A DNA stretch of 64,000 bases from Mucilaginibacter paludis DSM 18603 (GCF_000166195.2 NZ_CM001403.1:1178001-1242000), one strand, 5' to 3'; counted from the stretch's first letter, positions 1-9,649 are shown. Notes: generated from the sequence alone by a model not told the origin. Made by a program: numbers and translations.

Positions 1-64
1 GGCGTTTGAGCGGGACAATGTTCTAAGTTAAGAATACTGATTATAGGAGCAAAAACAGACGCAA

Positions 65-233
65 TGATAATCAACAACTTAAATAAGACATCATTATAAG
101 GAGATACGACGAGGCGACCTCTGCTATATATGGCGAACTTGCAGAGCAGCGCTGCCTATGTAAAGATTGCTTCGTACCTCGCAATGACGATTTAATACTG
201 ATAATCAATAACTTAAAATCACGTCATCATAAG
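65..233. repeat. Imperfect direct repeat, two copies of about 35 bp
   Basis: The words tgataatcaacaactt (from 65) and tgataatcaataactt (from 199) start two copies that run on similarly to a catcattataag / catcatcataag ending at about 100 and 233. They bracket a GC-richer block that includes ttgcttcgtacctcgcaatg. The arrangement suggests an inserted or duplicated intergenic element. The similarity is seen directly; any mobility is inference. Confidence 0.4.
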
Positions 234-467
234 TACCCCCCGAAATGTACTGTACCGTTAATAGCATTGGCTGTATACTCCCCCTCCCACAAACATTCAC
301 TATATACCGTTGTTACACAGAAAATAACATTTGCTATATCACCATTCTAAAAATTTTGAATTATTTTACACAACAAATTTTATGTGTCGATTAAAATGAA
401 ACCGAATCACAACCGAAAGTTATACAATACCTTCCTATAAACATTCTATAAGTTGCAACAACGATTA

Positions 468-475
468 TAAATTTG
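468..475 (+). promoter_or_regulatory. Candidate -7 box for the histidine kinase gene
   Basis: TAAATTTG matches the Bacteroidota primary-sigma -7 consensus TAnnTTTG exactly and lies 25 bases before the ATG at 501. No TTG sits at the usual 17-20 base distance upstream; the nearest, at 453-455, is too close. Only half of the promoter is therefore supported. Confidence 0.35.
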
Positions 476-500
476 TGATATACTCCAAAACATCCTCCTG

Positions 501-2324
501 ATGAAGCTCAACTTTGCTTTAATTTTCAAAAAAAATTATCACAGTTTATTTTCATTAATTGTACTGATTGCCATTTGCATTTTGAGCATCAGGCAAAGCT
601 ATTTACTCTTTCACACCGTAATCGAGCTTTTCTCTATTGTGGTGGCCTTCGCTGTATTTATCGTGAGCTGGAATGCCCGCAAAATGCAGGATAATAACTA
701 TCTCTTTTTTGTGGGTATTGCTTACCTGGCTATTGCCGCGCTTGATCTATTGCATACCCTCACCTACGAAGGAATGAATATCATCCCCCAGAATCACTTT
801 TACGCCAATCAATTTTGGGTAGCCACCAGGATGTTCGAGGCCTTAACTTTTGTTACAGGTTTCATTTTTATCAATAAACATAAGCGTTTAAACGCCGACT
901 TGATTTTGATCTGTTATTTTTTCATCGCTGTTCTTATTTCATTTTCTATCCTGTTATGGCCTGTTTTTCCGGTATGTTTTATTGAGGGGAAAGGGCAAAC
1001 CACATTTAAGGTTTACGCCGAATATATCATCATAGCCATACTACTTTTAGCCTGCTATCTTTTACGCAAAAACCGGCCGCATTTCAGTTTGTATGTTTAC
1101 CGCTTGCTATTTGTTTCACTACTGTTTACCGTACTGAGCGAGTTCTGTTTTACATTGTACATCTCTAACTACAGTACGGCTAACGCCATAGGCCATTGCG
1201 CCAAATTGCTGGCCTTTATTTTAATTTATAAAGGCAACGTAGAAACTGGATTTTCAAGGCCAACAGACTTGATTTTTAAAAACCTTACCGATAACGAGGA
1301 AAAATACAGAACGCTCGCAAAAAATATGCCCGGCCTCATTATGCGTTTTGGACCCGACCTGACCTGTATTTACACCAACGATAATACATTAGACTCGACA
1401 TCAATTGCAGAACACATTGAGCTGCTGTTGCTTCAGGCGCATCAGGACGTGGAAGTAAAACAAACCACGCTCCAAATACCCATCGGCAATAAAATTCATT
1501 ATTACGCAACACAAGTAATTCCAGAACGAATCAGCGGTAAGGGAGAACAGTATTACCTGGTAATTTGTCAGGACATTACCAACCTAAAAGTTGCCGAACA
1601 GGAATTACAGGCATTGAATACAACCAGAGACAAGTTGTTTTCGATCATCGCTCATGACCTGCGAAATCCGTTTACCTCGCTATTGTCGTACAGCGAAATC
1701 ATCGCTAAAAATGCCAATAATCTGGAGAAAGAAAAAATAAGCCAAATGGGGGTGCGTATGAATCAATCTGCCAAACAAGCTTATTTTTTATTGGAAAATC
1801 TGCTTAATTGGTGCAGGGCGCAAACCGGTGTTCTGCGGGTCAATCCACAACCTGTAGCCGCTATGCAGTTATTACAGGTAGCCAAACGTTTTGGCGAACC
1901 GATGGCCTTAGCCAAAAACATCGTTATTGTGATAGAGGATAGCCCGGATGTAAAAATTAACACCGACGAACAAATGATAGGCACAGTATTGCGCAATTTA
2001 ACGGGCAACGCCATCAAATTCAGTCACCCGGGCAGTACCGTTGTTTTAAGTACGGTACAAATACACGAAGAGCTCATCTTCAAGGTGACAGACACGGGCG
2101 TAGGTATTGAAGATGACATGCAAAAGAAGCTGATGTTAACAGGCGAAAGCTACACCAGCCCAGGCACAGCCGCCGAAAAAGGTACCGGGTTAGGCCTTGT
2201 ACTTTGCCGGGAATTTATTGAGCTTAATGGTGGCAAATTATGGCTCGAAAGCAAAGTTAACATAGGTACCACCTGTTGTTTCAGCTTGCCATTTCCTGGT
2301 GAGCAGCTCACCGACGAAACATGA
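501..2324 (+). CDS. Orphan sensor histidine kinase with MASE3 membrane domain
   Basis: A 607-residue membrane-bound sensor kinase. Residues 1-250 hold about seven hydrophobic segments of the MASE3 type, including LDLLHTLTYEGM. A PAS-like segment (about 265-370) follows. The HisKA box has phospho-acceptor His385 in IIAHDLRNPF. The ATPase domain shows the N box (GNAIKFSH), G1 (DTGVGIED) and G2 (GTGLGLVLC). It should autophosphorylate at His385 in response to a signal sensed in or near the inner membrane. No response regulator gene is adjacent, so its partner is encoded elsewhere. The ATG at 501 follows a -7 box. No strong Shine-Dalgarno is seen, as is usual in this phylum. Confidence 0.9.
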   Translation: MKLNFALIFKKNYHSLFSLIVLIAICILSIRQSYLLFHTVIELFSIVVAFAVFIVSWNARKMQDNNYLFFVGIAYLAIAALDLLHTLTYEGMNIIPQNHFYANQFWVATRMFEALTFVTGFIFINKHKRLNADLILICYFFIAVLISFSILLWPVFPVCFIEGKGQTTFKVYAEYIIIAILLLACYLLRKNRPHFSLYVYRLLFVSLLFTVLSEFCFTLYISNYSTANAIGHCAKLLAFILIYKGNVETGFSRPTDLIFKNLTDNEEKYRTLAKNMPGLIMRFGPDLTCIYTNDNTLDSTSIAEHIELLLLQAHQDVEVKQTTLQIPIGNKIHYYATQVIPERISGKGEQYYLVICQDITNLKVAEQELQALNTTRDKLFSIIAHDLRNPFTSLLSYSEIIAKNANNLEKEKISQMGVRMNQSAKQAYFLLENLLNWCRAQTGVLRVNPQPVAAMQLLQVAKRFGEPMALAKNIVIVIEDSPDVKINTDEQMIGTVLRNLTGNAIKFSHPGSTVVLSTVQIHEELIFKVTDTGVGIEDDMQKKLMLTGESYTSPGTAAEKGTGLGLVLCREFIELNGGKLWLESKVNIGTTCCFSLPFPGEQLTDET

Positions 2325-2434
2325 TCTATATGAGTCCTCGCTGCATACAGGTTGCTTTAGTTGTGGTTGTTTAACTACAAGCTGGGGCGCTTGCTGTAGC
2401 GGTGTTATACATAGTCGGGACTACAAGCATAGTG

Positions 2435-2457
2435 ATTCGAAGCCAAAACCTTCGAAT
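2435..2457. repeat. Palindrome between convergent genes
   Basis: ATTCGAAG, a 7-base loop and CTTCGAAT form a perfect 8-bp stem between the kinase stop and the convergent T9SS gene. There is no T run, so termination is only possible. Read on the minus strand, the flank continues CACTATGC and then a tract like that at 6021-6041, so it is probably a degenerate member of the same intergenic palindrome family. Confidence 0.4.
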
Positions 2458-2472
2458 AGCCGGTGTATAGCC

Positions 2473-5103
2473 TTAACGAATTATCGCAACCCACCCACTT
2501 AGCGGTGTAGCACTCTTTTTTGTCTTGATTTCGTAATAGTAGGTACCGGATGGCAAATCCTTTCCGTTAAATTTTCCATCCCATTTAAATCCGTTAGCCT
2601 GTTTATTCACTAATATATTCCCATATCGGTTATAAATTCGAACAGTTGCTGTACCATCATGTTCAACTCCCCCTATTTCCCATAAGTCATTTATTCCATC
2701 ACCGTTTGGTGTAAAAGTATTAGGGATAATAACTTGTTCGCACCAGGGTGTTACCTCGAAGGTAGTTTGGGCCATACATCCATCAGCAGTAGTTGCAATC
2801 AATAAATAAGTTCCGGGAGATGTTACATCAAGATAATTGACGGTTGTAGATCGCCCGTTCCATTGATAATTTACAAAACCGCTTTGTGCCTCAATTCGCA
2901 ATTTATCACCCGCCATGGTACAGATGGTTTTGTTTTCAATTGCGGCAAGCTGCACTTGAGGCAACACCGTTACATCTACTGCCTGCGTAGTTTCGCAACT
3001 GCCTGCAGATTTAAGCTTTACTGTATATTGCCCTGATTTGCTTACAGATATTTGGGGCGTAGTTTCTCCTGTCGACCATAAATAAGAGTCTGCAGTAACG
3101 CTTGTACTCAAAGTTACCCGATCCCCATAGCAAATGGATCCGGACTTGCTTTTTAAGATATTGAATTTAATGGGTTGATTAAAAGAGAGATTATAAACCG
3201 ATGACAGCTTTTGGCATTCGTTGCTCAGAAATATTGCATTATAAGCGCCGGGAGTAGTAACTGAAATTGTGTTTTGGTTGGCATTGGCGATAAGCTCATT
3301 ACCGTTTAGGTACCACTTCATATTGTACTGATTATCGTTGGTTACTGATAAAATAGCAGTCTCACCACTGCAATATGATACTTTGTCTGTTGTGATAACA
3401 GGCATTGGTATATCTGTCCTTGAAATAGTAATGGTTTTTGACTGTTTATAAAAAGTGCCACAATTGCTTACTTCAACATGATATTGTCCCGGCTGAGTGG
3501 CAGTGTAATCGCTTGACGTAGCTCCCGATATTTGTACGTCGTCTTTAAACCAACGATAGGTATAACCCGGTAAAAATCCTGTTGCAAGAGTGTAAGACGT
3601 TCCTTCGCATATTGAAATCTTATCCGGATAGTTAAATGTAATTTGCGGATCAGAAGCTGATTGAATAATGAAATTGACAGATTTTATAGCTACACCTTCA
3701 CATGTCGAAATAACCTCGGCGTGATAAATTCCCGCATCCGTAAATGTTACAGCTTGTTTATTCAACCTATCCGGCAATTCAACACCATCTTTAAACCACT
3801 TGATTAATAACGATGTATTAGGATGATTCAACAATTGCAAATTTACAGGCTGTGCGTTGTCGCATCGGTTAAATACCGCGTTACCATCTGCGTTATAAGT
3901 TGGCGTAGTACCACCATAAGTTGCAAAATTTTGAACACGAAGGTTATCATAGCCTTGCTGATTATAAGATAAATATACTTGGTAAACACCATCTGCTGTA
4001 GCAATGTAAGCAGTGTTATCACAAACAAACGTAAAGTATGATGGCTCTGGATCTTTTCGTGAATCGATCAAAACGTCGTTTACTTTCACAACAGGAAAAT
4101 CCGGGAACGATGTAAACTTAATAGCAGTCAAATTCACAGCTTGAGTTTCTGTCGGAAAAATAGTATTAGGTGTATATTGTAATCCGGTATTAGTTCCGGC
4201 TATTAAATAGTGCTGCGGGGCAATTTCAGTCAGGGCCATAGCTTCACTTATCGCATTTACCTGTTCGGTTATAGGATGGACGAGTTGGGTTAAATTGCAG
4301 GAAAGGGAATAAAAAGCATACAAGCCGGTGGTGCTTGACCATACAATATAATTGCGATAATTTGAGCCGTAGAGGCCACCCGAAAATAGATCAAAAGAAT
4401 GGAACGGCATTATACTTGCGGTAAATTGTCCCTTGTCAGGCGTGAATTTCATATCGCCATTTACAAATAATGTAAAGTCAAAAATGTTATAAAACGAGTA
4501 ATCAGCAGTAGTTGTACAGTAATTATTCGGTATATTATTTCGCATCGAAATTCCCTTAAACGAGGAACGAATATAGTCCCAGTTGTTGGATGGGGCCGGT
4601 ATAGGGCGCCCACCCGTAAACTGTTGAAACGAAGTATTACCTTTGGGCAATAAGTAAACGTTATTATTAGTTGTGATCATCAAACAGCCACCTTTTAAGT
4701 CGTAAAAATCCTGCGATGCATTATATGCCGGATCAACAATGGCGATGCCGTTGATTTGAGTCACCAAAGGGTCGGGAATGGTTAATTGGGTGGCAACCCC
4801 GTTTCTAACATTTACAATTGTACTGCCAACCAAAAAATACATATCATCAATGGTGTATCCAGCCACATCGTTAACGGGCATGCCACTCACCGGGGTATAT
4901 AAATCAAAATTAGACGATGCAGCTTTTTTGTAATAGACTTTATGATCCTGACTTAGCGCCCATACCGTATAATCTTCTGGTGAAACTTCTACCTTTTTAA
5001 TGTTTTGCCCGGTTAAAAAATGGCTACCCATGGAAAGTTTAAGTTGCGCCAATGCGGGTGAGACGTATAACGCCAGAATAATAGATAGAAAGTAGAATCG
5101 CAT
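2473..5103 (-). CDS. T9SS-exported adhesin-like protein with Ig-like repeats and CHU_C domain
   Basis: An 876-residue secreted protein. A signal peptide (residues 1-19, ending SPALA) is followed by about 400 residues without a family I recognise. Several Ig/PKD-like beta-sandwich repeats of about 80 residues come next (about 415-790), each with a Cys pair and phrases such as YRWFKDDVQISGA and AGIYHAEV. The last ~85 residues are the gliding-motility-associated type B sorting domain: NTFTPNGDGINDLWEI, VRIYNRYGN, KWDGKFNGKDLPSGTYYY. Proteins with this tail cross the outer membrane through the type IX system and stay at the surface or are released. The function is unknown; an adhesin or scaffold role is inference. 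It stands alone, convergent with the kinase. Confidence 0.88.
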   Translation of the reverse strand: MRFYFLSIILALYVSPALAQLKLSMGSHFLTGQNIKKVEVSPEDYTVWALSQDHKVYYKKAASSNFDLYTPVSGMPVNDVAGYTIDDMYFLVGSTIVNVRNGVATQLTIPDPLVTQINGIAIVDPAYNASQDFYDLKGGCLMITTNNNVYLLPKGNTSFQQFTGGRPIPAPSNNWDYIRSSFKGISMRNNIPNNYCTTTADYSFYNIFDFTLFVNGDMKFTPDKGQFTASIMPFHSFDLFSGGLYGSNYRNYIVWSSTTGLYAFYSLSCNLTQLVHPITEQVNAISEAMALTEIAPQHYLIAGTNTGLQYTPNTIFPTETQAVNLTAIKFTSFPDFPVVKVNDVLIDSRKDPEPSYFTFVCDNTAYIATADGVYQVYLSYNQQGYDNLRVQNFATYGGTTPTYNADGNAVFNRCDNAQPVNLQLLNHPNTSLLIKWFKDGVELPDRLNKQAVTFTDAGIYHAEVISTCEGVAIKSVNFIIQSASDPQITFNYPDKISICEGTSYTLATGFLPGYTYRWFKDDVQISGATSSDYTATQPGQYHVEVSNCGTFYKQSKTITISRTDIPMPVITTDKVSYCSGETAILSVTNDNQYNMKWYLNGNELIANANQNTISVTTPGAYNAIFLSNECQKLSSVYNLSFNQPIKFNILKSKSGSICYGDRVTLSTSVTADSYLWSTGETTPQISVSKSGQYTVKLKSAGSCETTQAVDVTVLPQVQLAAIENKTICTMAGDKLRIEAQSGFVNYQWNGRSTTVNYLDVTSPGTYLLIATTADGCMAQTTFEVTPWCEQVIIPNTFTPNGDGINDLWEIGGVEHDGTATVRIYNRYGNILVNKQANGFKWDGKFNGKDLPSGTYYYEIKTKKSATPLSGWVAIIR

Positions 5104-5310
5104 CAGGAAACATGCTAATATTTTCTAAATATCGGAGAATATTTTGCTTCTTGCCAACACAAAGCATATTTTTTGTTCCTAATATAGTTCGTTCAAGAAG
5201 GTATCGTTTTGACCTATCAACCGGTAATTAAACCCACGATTTTAGCCTAAGTCGAAAAATCACTGTGCCGGTAGTAATTCGAAGTTAAAAACGTCCAGTA
5301 GCAGCAGGGC
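5104..5310. other. Gap with a degenerate palindromic repeat
   Basis: Upstream region of the T9SS gene. Around 5258-5285 the words gtgccggtagtaattcgaag resemble the element at 6028-6053 but have lost the palindrome. No clear promoter is seen. Confidence 0.35.
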
Positions 5311-5541
5311 CTATGTTTTATCCAGAGAAGCCCCCCGTGCGATTCCTCTCTCGCAGAGGGGCGGGGAACTGCGCACAACAAACAAACACCAGCCCGCCCG
5401 ATCACTGCCGCAAGCACTCTCACCTGTGATCATCGCGCTGAATAACCAGCCTATTATGGGGTACGTGTTGTGAATGGATTGATAAGCATTATAGGCTGCT
5501 TGGGGTCCATAAGTGAGGAGTATTGTGGTAGCTGCGCGCAA
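5311..5541 (-). pseudogene. Possible scrap of a polymorphic-toxin region fused to intergenic repeat
   Basis: A 76-codon frame beginning with TTG and starting 23 bases after the stop of the next gene on the same strand. The first ~42 residues (YGPQAAYNAYQSIHNTY, PIIGWLFSAMITGES) read like protein sequence, of the hydrophobic-linker kind found in polymorphic toxins. The rest (VVRSSPPLCERGIARGAS) reads through a GC-rich palindromic intergenic element with CCCCGTGCGA and GAGGGGCGGGG words. I think it is a decayed fragment, not a working gene. The toxin link rests only on the neighbouring immunity-like gene. Confidence 0.25.
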
Positions 5542-5564
5542 AAAAGGCTTTACCTTGCGTAACT

Positions 5565-5999
5565 TTAACTATCATTCGGCTTTGGAAACTTAATCGTTGG
5601 CAGTGTTTCACCTTTTTTCTTAGCCAACACGTAGTGAGACCAATTTTCTATTTCCTGTTCCCCATAAATTATCATTCGTACTTCAATATCTTTTGTGTCC
5701 ATATCACCAATATATATTTTCTGATGGTTGGGTACATTTTCGTAAGCAATTCTTAATTTTTCTTGATTGCTTCTGCTTGGGTTGTGTAAATAATCTTGAT
5801 GTGCTTGTCTGCAAATTTCTAATGTAGTAGGCTCGCCTTTCAATCGTTTTTGAATATCCTTTATCTCCAAAAGCTTATCTTGAATAAATGAAGCATATAA
5901 TTTTTTCGCGATGGAGAAATTGCCAAGACCATAAATATATACTATTGAACCGGCAGGTATGTCGGTTAATAAAGCCCCTTCTACAATATATTTTCCCAC
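5565..5999 (-). CDS. Small soluble protein, possible immunity protein (DUF7677-like)
   Basis: A 144-residue protein without signal peptide or membrane segment. The C-terminal part, with IGDMDTKDIEVRMIIYGEQ followed by EIENWSHYVLAKKKGE and LPTIKFPKP, looks like a family of small proteins that I associate with polymorphic-toxin immunity loci (DUF7677). That assignment is from memory and unverified. The N-terminal part (DIPAGSIVYIYGLGNFSIAKK) is alpha/beta-like. It lies between palindromic repeats and upstream of a toxin-like scrap, as expected for an orphan immunity gene left after toxin decay. AT-rich compared with the neighbouring GH51 gene, which may indicate transfer. Confidence 0.6.
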   Translation of the reverse strand: MGKYIVEGALLTDIPAGSIVYIYGLGNFSIAKKLYASFIQDKLLEIKDIQKRLKGEPTTLEICRQAHQDYLHNPSRSNQEKLRIAYENVPNHQKIYIGDMDTKDIEVRMIIYGEQEIENWSHYVLAKKKGETLPTIKFPKPNDS

Positions 6000-6003
6000 G
6001 CTG

Positions 6004-6053
6004 TTCGTAGACTTCGTCTACGAACCACTATGCCGGTAGTCTCAGACTACCGG
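6004..6053. repeat. Twin perfect hairpins, intergenic palindromic element
   Basis: Two perfect 9-bp stems with 3-base loops sit 8 bases apart: TTCGTAGAC/GTCTACGAA (6004-6024) and CCGGTAGTC/GACTACCGG (6033-6053). They are followed by an AT-rich tract with a T run. Related degenerate words occur at about 2420-2457 and 5258-5285. This looks like a bacterial interspersed palindromic element; the element may also end transcription. Confidence 0.55.
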
Positions 6054-6243
6054 TTAAAATATTTTCCTTTTTTTTTAAAATAACCAGACGTTAATTAGAA
6101 ATGCCTTAACTACCTCGAAACAAGATGTTGAAATAATAACATATCGAAGTGCGAACCAGCGAACACCCCACTAACAGACTATCCCAGCAATCTATTACTT
6201 AGCAAATCAATCACTTACCGCACCCCAACCCCCACCATCAACC
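6054..6243. other. Gap between palindromic element and GH51 gene
   Basis: AT-rich, then C-rich near 6225-6250. No gene or clear terminator is visible beyond the T run at 6068-6076. Confidence 0.4.
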
Positions 6244-8805
6244 TCACATCACCCCCACTCTTAAAACAATAAAAGAATAAGGCGGCAACTCAATCGCATC
6301 ATCATCCGGGAATACTATTTGGCTAACAACAGGAAGCACCGTTTTATCTGCCGGATTACCGGAGAGTATGGTTTTGGTGATAGTACCGCCTGTTCTTTTA
6401 ATTCCGTTTAGGTTAATGGCCAATTTTACGCTTACCGGTAAAAAGTTAACGAGTTTAACAACGAGGTTATTGGTTTTGCTATCCTTTACAATGGAGTACG
6501 CTATCCGCTTTTTGACAGCATCGTTTTGATTGGTGAGCGTTAAACTGGCTGGGATATAATGGTCGCCAGCGTTTTGTCCGTATAGTTGCTGTACGTAATA
6601 ACCTGTGGTGGGTTTTACATCGGTGTTGTTAAAGTAGATCAGGTCGGGATCCCATTGGGTATGGCCATCACGGGCCATCAAGGGTGCGTAAGAGGCCATG
6701 CTCACCACATCGCCATTGCGCTCTATCGAGGTTAAGTACAGCGCTTCGGCCAGCGAGGTTTCCCAATAGCTTTTATTTCCGCCGGGCAGGCTCGCGGCGT
6801 ATTCGCCAAGGTAAACTTTTGATTTTTTGCGGTCGTAACGGTCGTAAAAGTTTTGGTTATTGATAAACCAGCCCGGAGTTTGATAATAGTGTTCATCTAT
6901 CAATGGCACTTTTAACGCGGTGGCTATCTTCCAGCCCTCTATGTAATCCGCACCTTCAAAAAAGGGTCCGGCAGTGCCGATGATAGTGATTTCGGGATGC
7001 GCTTGATGCAGCGCTTTATAAATGTAGGTGAACCTTTCTTTAAAAACCTGGGTAATCTGGTCTTCATTGCCAATGCCGATATATTTCAGGTTAAAAGGAG
7101 CCGGATGGCCTGCCTCGGCACGTTTTTTACCCCAGGTAGTATTTATATCGCCGTTGGCATATTCAACCAGGTCAATAATATCCTGGGTGTATTGCGGCAT
7201 CTCGCTCATGGGTATCCCGCCTTGCTGGCCGCCGTTTGCCGAGTTTTGGCAGGGAACACCTGCAGCAATCACCGGGACAGGCTCGGCGCCGATATCCTCG
7301 CAAAACTGGAAGTACTCAAAATAACCCAGTCCCTTGGTTTGGTGGTAGTTCCACAGGTTACGGTCGGGCACCCGCGCTTCCAGCGGGCCTATCGATGTTT
7401 TCCACCTGTAAATATTCTGCAAGCCATCACCATGCGAAAGGCAACCGCCGGGGAAACGCACAAAACGTGGATGTATATCGGCTATGGCCTGGGCCAGGTC
7501 GGCGCGCAATCCGTTGGGCCGGTTCTTAAAAGTGGCTGCGGGGAACAAGGATACCATGTCTGCCGCCATACGCCCGGCATGGAGTGGCTGTAATTCCAAC
7601 CTGACATCGCTGGCCGTTTCCGTTGGAACAAGTTCGGCTTTAACCTGTCCCCATGATGAAGCCGCCATGTTAACATCGGCCCTGGCCAATACACCCGCCT
7701 TATCGCTTACCAATTGGATTGCCACCTGGCCTTTTAAACCGTTTAGCTGTTTCAGGAAAGCCGAAAAATGGTACGTCTCTCCCTTTTTCACAGCAATGGC
7801 ATCATATCCCGTATTAACCAAAGCAGCTCCGGGCGTTTTCACGTCAAGTACAGCATAATGCGGGTTATTGTAATGCACCGGCGCTACCGAATCGATAAAA
7901 AAAGTTGCACCATCGCCCTTTAAACTCCAGGCGTAACTGCTGTTCCATTTGGTATCTCTGAACTGCTTATCGCGCGGCAAATATTCAAAATCGCGATTCT
8001 GAATTAGCTCGGCATAAAGGCCGCCATCAGCAGCGTAGTTGATGTCTTCAAAAAAAACGCCCGTCAGCATTGTGCTGATCGCCTTGGTTTTTTCGGGCAG
8101 CAGCGTCAATTTGGCATCGATGGTTTTCAGGCCGGCAAATCGTTGGGCATCATCTTTGGTGATCTCCGCGTTTTGCCTGGTTTGGTATTGCTGTAACTCG
8201 TAGGTTTTGGTCAAGCCGTCAACCACCGTCCAGGCAACACGATGCATTTGCCCGGTTACCGGGCCATTGATATTGGCCGTTACGTTAACATTGCGGTAAG
8301 CAGAAAAGGGAACAATTACCGCCGGGGTATAAGTTTTAAAATCTGTGGTTACGGTTTTAAAATATTGGCCGTTGGCATCGGTATAAACAATAGTATAATT
8401 ATCGGCAGCCCGGTTATAGCTGATAACAGGACGCAGCACATTTTTACCGCTTTTAACATAAGGGTAAGCTTGCGGCCCCCAATGTACCAGGTCGGCCGAA
8501 CCGGCTTGGGCAAATTGCAAAGCCCGGTCGTTCAATTGCCATACGCATTGCCATCCCCCTTTGCGACCTTGTATCAGGCAGGGCGCAATCATTTTCTTTT
8601 CGCTGCCCCAGGTACTGTAATCGCACTTTAAATAAGTATAGCCATCGCCTACGGGCGTCCAACTGATTTTATCCAAGCTCCAGGCAAAACGCAGGCCGTT
8701 GGTTCCGTAAGCGAACAGGTAAACAGAATCAGGCTCGTTTCTGAAGGCAGAAACCGGGATTAAAAATGCGAGGTTCAGTAGCAGCAAAAAGAAAGTTTTC
8801 TTCAT
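6244..8805 (-). CDS. GH51 alpha-L-arabinofuranosidase, secreted, with N-terminal GH43-like extension
   Basis: An 853-residue exported glycosidase. The signal peptide is residues 1-20 (MKKTFFLLLLNLAFLIPVSA). Residues 25-185 resemble five-bladed-propeller sequence (DLVHWGPQAYPYV, VISYNRAADNYTIVYTDANG). From about 230 the GH51 domain begins (GVFFEDINYAADGGLYAELI), followed by a carbohydrate-binding-like insert and the barrel. FVRFPGGCLSHGDG is the substrate-site loop. Glu581 in GIGNEDQ is the expected acid/base and Glu668 in YLGEYAAS the expected nucleophile. The family removes alpha-L-arabinofuranosyl side chains from arabinan or arabinoxylan. It is not within a SusCD operon here. Confidence 0.92.
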   Translation of the reverse strand: MKKTFFLLLLNLAFLIPVSAFRNEPDSVYLFAYGTNGLRFAWSLDKISWTPVGDGYTYLKCDYSTWGSEKKMIAPCLIQGRKGGWQCVWQLNDRALQFAQAGSADLVHWGPQAYPYVKSGKNVLRPVISYNRAADNYTIVYTDANGQYFKTVTTDFKTYTPAVIVPFSAYRNVNVTANINGPVTGQMHRVAWTVVDGLTKTYELQQYQTRQNAEITKDDAQRFAGLKTIDAKLTLLPEKTKAISTMLTGVFFEDINYAADGGLYAELIQNRDFEYLPRDKQFRDTKWNSSYAWSLKGDGATFFIDSVAPVHYNNPHYAVLDVKTPGAALVNTGYDAIAVKKGETYHFSAFLKQLNGLKGQVAIQLVSDKAGVLARADVNMAASSWGQVKAELVPTETASDVRLELQPLHAGRMAADMVSLFPAATFKNRPNGLRADLAQAIADIHPRFVRFPGGCLSHGDGLQNIYRWKTSIGPLEARVPDRNLWNYHQTKGLGYFEYFQFCEDIGAEPVPVIAAGVPCQNSANGGQQGGIPMSEMPQYTQDIIDLVEYANGDINTTWGKKRAEAGHPAPFNLKYIGIGNEDQITQVFKERFTYIYKALHQAHPEITIIGTAGPFFEGADYIEGWKIATALKVPLIDEHYYQTPGWFINNQNFYDRYDRKKSKVYLGEYAASLPGGNKSYWETSLAEALYLTSIERNGDVVSMASYAPLMARDGHTQWDPDLIYFNNTDVKPTTGYYVQQLYGQNAGDHYIPASLTLTNQNDAVKKRIAYSIVKDSKTNNLVVKLVNFLPVSVKLAINLNGIKRTGGTITKTILSGNPADKTVLPVVSQIVFPDDDAIELPPYSFIVLRVGVM

Positions 8806-9649
8806 ATCGATGGTTTAAAATTGCATATCCGTTTCCGCTGATAAGCAATACGCTGAATTTCCTTTTGGGTGATCTGTACCATGCCCGGATGTTCAGGTAT
8901 CGAAAATTGATAGCGTTTATTACGGCCACAATACACAATTGGTTTATAACTGTTAAAATTACATTTATAAAATGATCCGGCGAAAAAAAAATGAAGATAC
9001 AGGATAGTTAGACTGTAAAAACAGCGGTATAAGCACTTGCCTGTATCAGGTAAACTATATTGCATTCATCAGGGTTTGTTTTTATTGCTGATACCTTTGA
9101 TCTTAAGAATACCCTGCTCGCTTAGCTGCTCTTCTTTTACCATACGCCAGCACACTTTCTATCGGCATAACACCTATTGCTGGTAAGCCGACTATTCCAT
9201 CTATTTCGCCTCATCCCCGTTTATCCTTCAGTAGTATGATAACATTATTCTGCCTAAAACCCGGCTAAGGCCGTTAATTCGCCAATATTTTCAGGTTAAA
9301 TATTATTTACAAAAAAATTGCTTTTAACATATTAATTTATCACCTTTAAGTGTTGGTAATCAATAAAGTAATTGCTCCCCCAATTATAACATTGCTCCAG
9401 GCATGCTGCATCGTTAGCAGTATGGGGAGAGGCCGCTACCAATTGAATAAATCTACAAAGACCTAATTATCAATACACATAAGGTAATATATTGCTGGAA
9501 GTCAACACTACTGGGTTTATTTTCCATTGACAACCTGCACTTGCTTCGTTTTCGCATGATTAAAAAAATGACAGACGGCGCCATGGATCTGCTATGCCCA
9601 AAAATTTAATATTAATACCTAAATAATACCTATAAACTTAATCACAATT
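8806..9649. other. Long intergenic region between divergent GH51 gene and GH31 operon
   Basis: About 840 bases without an intact gene. Open frames over 8802-9065 have no family features. A short stretch at 9069-9143 on the minus strand may be a gene remnant, listed separately. The rest should contain the promoters of both divergent genes, but I could not place a complete -33/-7 pair. Confidence 0.5.
9069..9143 (-). pseudogene. Possible remnant of a LAGLIDADG endonuclease C-terminus
   Basis: The 24-codon frame starting ATGGTAAAAGAAGAG reads MVKEEQLSEQGILKIKGI. That resembles the C-terminal segment of single-domain LAGLIDADG homing endonucleases, where a Lys/Glu-rich helix is followed by HLTxEGLxKI. 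The codons just upstream in frame (KVCWR) fit as well, but a stop lies immediately before them. The match is short, so this is a weak suggestion. Confidence 0.2.

Larger units (their letters stand above)
1..500. other. Intergenic region, no gene seen
   Basis: No convincing coding sequence is visible. The left part carries an imperfect direct repeat, listed separately, and a GC-richer stretch around 110-190 that looks like an interspersed intergenic element. The right part (300-500) is very AT-rich and leads into the promoter of the histidine kinase gene. Confidence 0.6.

Noticed and set aside
6997..7858. Several plus-strand open frames of 97-198 codons opposite the GH51 gene
   Set aside because: They overlap each other and a clear glycosidase gene, lack domain features and have Pro/Cys-rich composition typical of antisense frames.
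8802..9065. 87-codon minus-strand frame upstream of the GH51 gene
   Set aside because: Aromatic- and Cys-rich composition, overlap with the GH51 start and no family features.
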